Shown here piece after piece: positions 32,416 through 36,091 of a stretch of DNA of 36,091 bases; position 1 is the stretch's first letter; the number at the start of each line of letters is the position of its first letter. The notes beneath the pieces were generated by a model. The model was not told the origin of the DNA. It was given only the letters and a program-made list of their open reading frames with translations, and ran no database searches. A program made the translations under genes and the position numbers. Origin of the DNA: Magnetococcales bacterium (GTDB taxonomy: Bacteria > Pseudomonadota > Magnetococcia > Magnetococcales > JADGBX01); NCBI GenBank assembly GCA_015231265.1, contig JADGBX010000013.1, positions 1 through 36,091 of the forward strand. The letters are read 5' to 3'.

Positions 32416-33810
32416 ATGCGCCCAAAAGTTACCGTCTACATTACCTGTCACAATTATGGGCGATTTCTACGTCAGTCCATCGACAGCGTTCTGAAACAGA
32501 TTCTCAGCGAGTGGGAGTTGATTATCATCAATGATGGTTCTCAGGACGATTCGAAACAGATCATCGATGACTATGTAGAACGTTATCCAAAACAGATGCG
32601 AGCGTTTCATAATCAAAAGCCGCGACGCTTGCCCTATTGTGCCAATCTGGCTCTGCGTGAAGCCAAGGGGCAATATCTCGTTCGCCTTGATGCAGATGAC
32701 TATCTGGATGAAAGCGCATTGTTGGCCATGGCAAGCTATCTTGATAAAAACCACGAGATTGCACTGGTCTATCCAAACTACATTTATATCGATGAAGATG
32801 GTTCCTATCTTGGCGTCGAAAACAGAAAAATCGTTGGTCAGGAGGCGGAATTACTGGATCTTCCTGCGCATGGTGCCTGCACCATGGTCCGTAAACGGGT
32901 GCTCAAGTGTGTTGGTGGATACGATGAAAAACATACGGCTCAGGACGGTTATGAACTCTGGTTGAAGATTTTCAACCGCTACAAAGTGGCCAACCTGCGC
33001 ACTCCTCTCTTCTTCTACCGACAACACACACTCTCTCTTTCTCGGGATGAGAACCGCATACTCAATGCGCGTCAGAAGATCAAGCGCGCCATGGCCGCCC
33101 GCTTGGAGGGCGACGTTAAACCCCGAATTATCGGTATTGTCCCTGCGAAGAACACCAATACGGAGCGGCCCAACGTGGTTATGGAGCCCGTTGCCGGTAT
33201 TCCACTCATCGACCATACGCTCAATGCGGCCATCGAATCAGGGGCCATGGATCAGATTCTTGTCACTTCAGACGATCAGGCCGTTCTGGATCACTGTGCT
33301 GGATTTCCAAATATTTTAACCGTCCTCCGTGATATGAAGCTCTCCCAGAGTCACGTTCGTCTCATGGAAGTCCTGCAAGATGCCGTGGATCGTCTGGAGC
33401 AGGATTTCGATCTCTATCCTGATATTCTTGTCATTCTGAATACCCACTGCCCTCTGCGTCGCAGTCAGGACATCCGTAAAGCGATCGATACCCTGTTGCT
33501 CTATGATGTGAGCAGTGTGCACAGTGTCTACGAAGACTTTGAGCTTCATTTTTCCCATGGCAAACAGGGGTTGGAACCCATCAACCGGGGCATGATGAAT
33601 CAGCTGCGACTAGAGCGGGAGGCGCTCTATGTGGACAATGGGGCCATTCGGGTTGTTTGGCGTGATATGATCGGCAAATCGGATTGGTTCCGTTATCAGT
33701 TTGGTCACATTGTCATGCCGTTGGAACGCAGCATGATCTATGCCGGTCGTACGGAGAGCAAATTGCGTTACATTGAACAGATACTCGAGAATGATGCGCA
33801 GGATCAGTAA
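32416..33810 (+). CDS. GT2 glycosyltransferase fused to a NeuA-like domain
   Basis: This 464-residue fusion has two halves. Residues ~3-215 form a GT-A family 2 glycosyltransferase: VYITCHNYGRFLRQSIDSVL, IIINDGSQDDS, DADD at 92-95 and the acceptor-side AQDGYELWLK. Residues ~237-464 resemble CMP-nonulosonate synthetases (NeuA): IIGIVPAK, VAGIPLIDHTLNAAIES, ILVTSDDQAV, LNTHCPLRRSQDIRKAI and VDNGAIRVV. The normally conserved Arg-Gly-Gly-Ser-Lys loop is replaced by PAKNTNTERPN (243-253), so the second domain may have altered or lost nucleotide-transfer activity. With NeuB 50 bp downstream, it may both activate and transfer a nonulosonic acid. This role is inferred. Confidence 0.82.
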   Translation: MRPKVTVYITCHNYGRFLRQSIDSVLKQILSEWELIIINDGSQDDSKQIIDDYVERYPKQMRAFHNQKPRRLPYCANLALREAKGQYLVRLDADDYLDESALLAMASYLDKNHEIALVYPNYIYIDEDGSYLGVENRKIVGQEAELLDLPAHGACTMVRKRVLKCVGGYDEKHTAQDGYELWLKIFNRYKVANLRTPLFFYRQHTLSLSRDENRILNARQKIKRAMAARLEGDVKPRIIGIVPAKNTNTERPNVVMEPVAGIPLIDHTLNAAIESGAMDQILVTSDDQAVLDHCAGFPNILTVLRDMKLSQSHVRLMEVLQDAVDRLEQDFDLYPDILVILNTHCPLRRSQDIRKAIDTLLLYDVSSVHSVYEDFELHFSHGKQGLEPINRGMMNQLRLEREALYVDNGAIRVVWRDMIGKSDWFRYQFGHIVMPLERSMIYAGRTESKLRYIEQILENDAQDQ

Positions 33811-33860
33811 CAACATCTCCGTGATTCCCCATATCCACCTTCATAACTGAGTCACCTACC

Positions 33861-34892
33861 ATGAAAATAGGATCTTTTGACACCGCACAACGCGTTCTGG
33901 TGATTGCCGAGATCGGCAACAATCATGAAGGAGACTTCACACTGGCTGAAGAGCTGATCGGTAAAGCTGCCGAATCAGGGGCTGATGCCGTCAAGTTCCA
34001 GACTATTCAACCGGATCAGCTAATTCATCCGGACAATGAAGCACGTCTTGCTCAACTTCAACGCTATGCATTCAGTTTCGATCAGTTCCAAAAACTGAAA
34101 GAGACGGCTGATCGTCAAGGTGTTATGTTTCTCTCCACACCTTTTGATCTGGAGGCAGCCCGCTTTCTGGACCAGATCATGCCTGCCTTCAAAATCGCCT
34201 CCGGAGACAACACCTTCTACCCTCTTTTAGAGACTACAGCGCGTTGCAACAAGCCGATTATTCTCTCTTCTGGTCTGATGGATTTGACCCAGATCTCCTA
34301 TTCCGCCTCTCTGATTAGAAAAGTGTGGTCGGATATGGATGTCACTCAAGATCTGGCGGTTCTGCACTGCATCAGCAGCTATCCAGCCCCTCTGGATCAA
34401 GTAAATCTTTCTGCTATGGCCCTCTTGAAAGGGTGTGTCAGTGAAACGGTAGGTTACTCAGATCACACACTCGGTATCGACGCGGCTGTCACTGCAGTAG
34501 CCATGGGAGCCGAGATTATTGAAAAACACTTCACCATCGATAAAAACCACTCCGATTTCCGGGATCATCAGCTCTCCGCCGATCCCGACGACCTGCGTAA
34601 CATGGTGGAACGTATCACGGAAACCCGACGCATTATGGGTTCAACCACCAAGCAGATACAGGAGTGCGAAGCGGCGGCTGAGCGGGAGATGCGCCGTTCC
34701 ATCGCTGTGAGACGGACAAAACGCGCCGGTGAATCCCTCTTTTGGGATGATCTGGTCTGGTTGCGTCCCCAAGGTGGATTGCCCCCAGGGCAGGAGTGGC
34801 AGGTGCTTGGCCGTCCTCTACGGGAGGATCTCAAAGCAGGAACCGTATTGATGGACAACCATTTCCAAACTGGAGAAGAGCTCAATGCATGA
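33861..34892 (+). CDS. NeuB-family nonulosonic acid synthase
   Basis: This 343-residue enzyme of the sialic/legionaminic/pseudaminic acid synthase family condenses phosphoenolpyruvate with a six-carbon amino sugar. The TIM barrel shows VIAEIGNNHEGD, ADAVKFQT, FLSTPFD, KIASGDNTF, LHCISSYPAP, TVGYSDHTLGI and IIEKHFTID. A C-terminal antifreeze-like SAF domain starts around 290 (RSIAVRRTKRAGESLF). The sequence does not decide between NeuB, LegI and PseI. The dehydratase, aminotransferase, acetyltransferase and 2-epimerase/hydrolase steps that would supply the substrate are not encoded in the window. It overlaps the methyltransferase gene by 8 bp. Confidence 0.93.
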   Translation: MKIGSFDTAQRVLVIAEIGNNHEGDFTLAEELIGKAAESGADAVKFQTIQPDQLIHPDNEARLAQLQRYAFSFDQFQKLKETADRQGVMFLSTPFDLEAARFLDQIMPAFKIASGDNTFYPLLETTARCNKPIILSSGLMDLTQISYSASLIRKVWSDMDVTQDLAVLHCISSYPAPLDQVNLSAMALLKGCVSETVGYSDHTLGIDAAVTAVAMGAEIIEKHFTIDKNHSDFRDHQLSADPDDLRNMVERITETRRIMGSTTKQIQECEAAAEREMRRSIAVRRTKRAGESLFWDDLVWLRPQGGLPPGQEWQVLGRPLREDLKAGTVLMDNHFQTGEELNA

Positions 34893-35820
34893 TGTGAATT
34901 GCTATCTCTGTGCATCATCCAAGAAGAGTCTCCTCTTTCTGCAAGCGGGTCACGACCCCTATCTGGATCAGGTATCTTCCGATTTGCATGCGGTAGAGCG
35001 AGGATGGTACATATGTGATGCGTGCGGTTTTGTCTTCCGTTCACCCGCTCTCTCCTCTGACGAGATTGCGCAGCTCTATGCAAATTATGAGCAGCATATC
35101 TTTCGCACGACAACACCGGACGCCTATTTTGATCGCATCATTTCCATCCCTGATGCTGACTCAGAGAACACTGCAAAAACACTCTGGTTACAAGAGACTC
35201 TGCAGCAACAGAAAGAGCAGCAGGGTGGACGTAGTACAGAGAACTTCCCACGGACGATTCTTGATGTTGGCTGTGGTGGTGGAACATTACTTCATACCAT
35301 CGGCAACCACTTTCCGCAGGCTGCACTCTATGGTGTAGAGCTGAACACACCCTATGCGGAACTGGCAGCCAGACGCGTGCAGGCAACCGTTCTCAATACC
35401 GAATATAAAAGCGGTCTGTTTGACAAACGATTCGACCTGATCCTCTTTACAAAGGTTCTGGAACATATCCCAGAACCCCTGACCATTCTACGTGAAATGG
35501 CTCAAGATCTGTCGGATGATGGTCTGTTATTTGTCGAGGTTCCGGACATTTCAGACCTCTACTCCCTACCGCCTGATCATGGACGATTCCAGATTCCACA
35601 CATTCACTATTACTCAGAAAATACATTAACAACATTATTGAATAGAGCCGGCATGGATGTAGTTATCTCAAGAAGCATCTATAAAATAGCTTCTCAGAAG
35701 AGATCATATTTACAGATTCTCGCAAAAACATCGAAAAACAGAATAGATATAGAAAACCTCACCTCTAATGAAATTGTATCGCTTCGTAAGCGCATCCAGA
35801 CCCATATGATGGGATCTTGA
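34885..35820 (+). CDS. Class I SAM methyltransferase with Zn-binding N terminus
   Basis: This 311-residue methyltransferase has an N-terminal cysteine cluster (CYLC at 6-9 and CDAC near 49) followed by a Rossmann methyltransferase domain. Motif I is ILDVGCGGG and the post-motif block is FDLILFTKVLEHIPEP. The build resembles sugar C- or O-methyltransferases of deoxysugar pathways, but the C-terminal ~100-residue domain of the C-methyltransferases is missing. The last ~65 codons are visibly richer in A and T than the rest. The gene ends 120 bp before the right iterons, so truncation at an old junction is possible. The start overlaps NeuB by 8 bp, with GGAGAAGAG upstream. Confidence 0.85.
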   Translation: MHDVNCYLCASSKKSLLFLQAGHDPYLDQVSSDLHAVERGWYICDACGFVFRSPALSSDEIAQLYANYEQHIFRTTTPDAYFDRIISIPDADSENTAKTLWLQETLQQQKEQQGGRSTENFPRTILDVGCGGGTLLHTIGNHFPQAALYGVELNTPYAELAARRVQATVLNTEYKSGLFDKRFDLILFTKVLEHIPEPLTILREMAQDLSDDGLLFVEVPDISDLYSLPPDHGRFQIPHIHYYSENTLTTLLNRAGMDVVISRSIYKIASQKRSYLQILAKTSKNRIDIENLTSNEIVSLRKRIQTHMMGS

Positions 35821-35839
35821 TCCTTGCGTAAGCGATAGA

Positions 35840-35870
35840 TTCCTGGCTGTTTGCCCTCCTGCTCCAGGAA
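35840..35870. terminator. Hairpin after the methyltransferase gene, possible terminator
   Basis: A perfect 7-bp inverted repeat (TTCCTGG ... CCAGGAA) with a 17-base loop lies 20 bp after the stop codon. There is no T run directly behind it. An eight-T run occurs at 35912-35919. It would protect the origin from read-through, but it is weak as a rho-independent terminator. Confidence 0.25.
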
Positions 35871-35940
35871 GAATTCAACGCCTGTTTGCTCTCTTCAACG
35901 CAGTGAATGGATTTTTTTTCAACCCCGATAGTCTCCCCTA

Positions 35941-36091
35941 AAATATGTGGTTCTGAGTCCACGAAATATGTGGTTCTGAGTCCACGTTTTAAAGTTATCC
36001 ACAGGCTGAGGCCAAAAAATATGTGGTTCTGAGTCCACGTTTTCGCAAAAATATGTGGTTCTGAGTCCACGTTTTCGCAAAAATATGTGGT
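35941..36091 (+). repeat. Right iteron array with terminal redundancy
   Basis: Complete 23-bp cores start at 35941, 35964, 36017 and 36049, and a partial copy begins at 36081. All have the same orientation as the left array. Positions 36031-36091 are identical to 1-61. Merging the ends gives one array of seven complete cores with start spacings of 23, 53, 32, 32, 31 and 23 bp, followed by the AT-rich tract. This is the main evidence that the molecule may be circular. A minus-strand reading frame across the repeats (36070 to 35765) is a by-product of the repeats and I do not regard it as a gene. Confidence 0.85.
35995..36003 (+). promoter_or_regulatory. Perfect DnaA box (TTATCCACA)
   Basis: The nonamer TTATCCACA matches the high-affinity Escherichia coli DnaA box exactly. 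It lies between core repeats starting at 35964 and 36017, widening their spacing to 53 bp. A DnaA box among iterons is a standard part of iteron-plasmid origins. Confidence 0.7.

Noticed and set aside
35765-36070. Minus-strand frame of 101 residues across the right repeats.
   Set aside because: It is the translation of the iteron array and overlaps the methyltransferase end. Repetitive DNA without stops explains it.

Overview
The window is a compact, gene-dense bacterial segment of about 36 kb, almost entirely devoted to building and decorating a cell-surface glycan. It is framed by what looks like an iteron-type replication origin. The last 61 bases are identical to the first 61. Both ends carry same-orientation copies of a 23-bp core repeat, and next to them lie a perfect DnaA box (TTATCCACA) and an AT-rich tract. 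The simplest reading is a circular plasmid of about 36.0 kb opened inside its origin. A contig broken inside a longer repeat array is the alternative. No recognisable Rep initiator, partition or conjugation gene is present. The gene families (GDP-heptose enzymes, nonulosonate synthase, PhoB/PhoR-type two-component pair) suggest a Gram-negative bacterium, probably a proteobacterium. The sequence does not support a finer assignment.

Layout. From 597 to 26545 all genes are on the minus strand, mostly with short gaps or overlaps, like one long operon starting near 26.6 kb. In transcription order it encodes: a radical SAM/SPASM enzyme; four GDP-6-deoxyheptose enzymes (4,6-dehydratase, epimerase, HddA kinase, HddC guanylyltransferase); a two-domain oxidoreductase; an asparagine-synthase-type amidotransferase; a GT4 glycosyltransferase; a heparinase II/III-family protein; a second GT4; an OafA-type acyltransferase; a GT2 transferase with membrane anchors; a DUF354 protein; a second amidotransferase; a PhoB/PhoR-like pair; a large GT-B-like protein; and an orphan 2-oxoacid dehydrogenase E1 alpha/beta pair.

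The 369-bp region 26546-26914 is the divergent control region. It holds a candidate promoter bracketed by a 10-bp inverted repeat. On the plus strand from 26924 follow a serine recombinase and a helix-turn-helix/coiled-coil protein with a histone-like lysine tail, together the probable plasmid maintenance module. Then come a third amidotransferase, a sulfotransferase, an SpsF-like cytidylyltransferase, a GT2/NeuA-like fusion, a NeuB-family synthase and a methyltransferase. If the molecule is circular, both transcription units converge on the origin.

Taken together the genes describe synthesis of nucleotide-activated 6-deoxyheptose and a nonulosonic acid, their assembly by about six glycosyltransferases, and decoration by amidation, acylation, sulfation and methylation. 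Flippase, polymerase, ABC exporter and initiating phosphoglycosyl transferase are absent, as are several pathway steps. The element therefore probably works with chromosomal machinery as a surface-variation cassette, possibly under control of its own two-component system.
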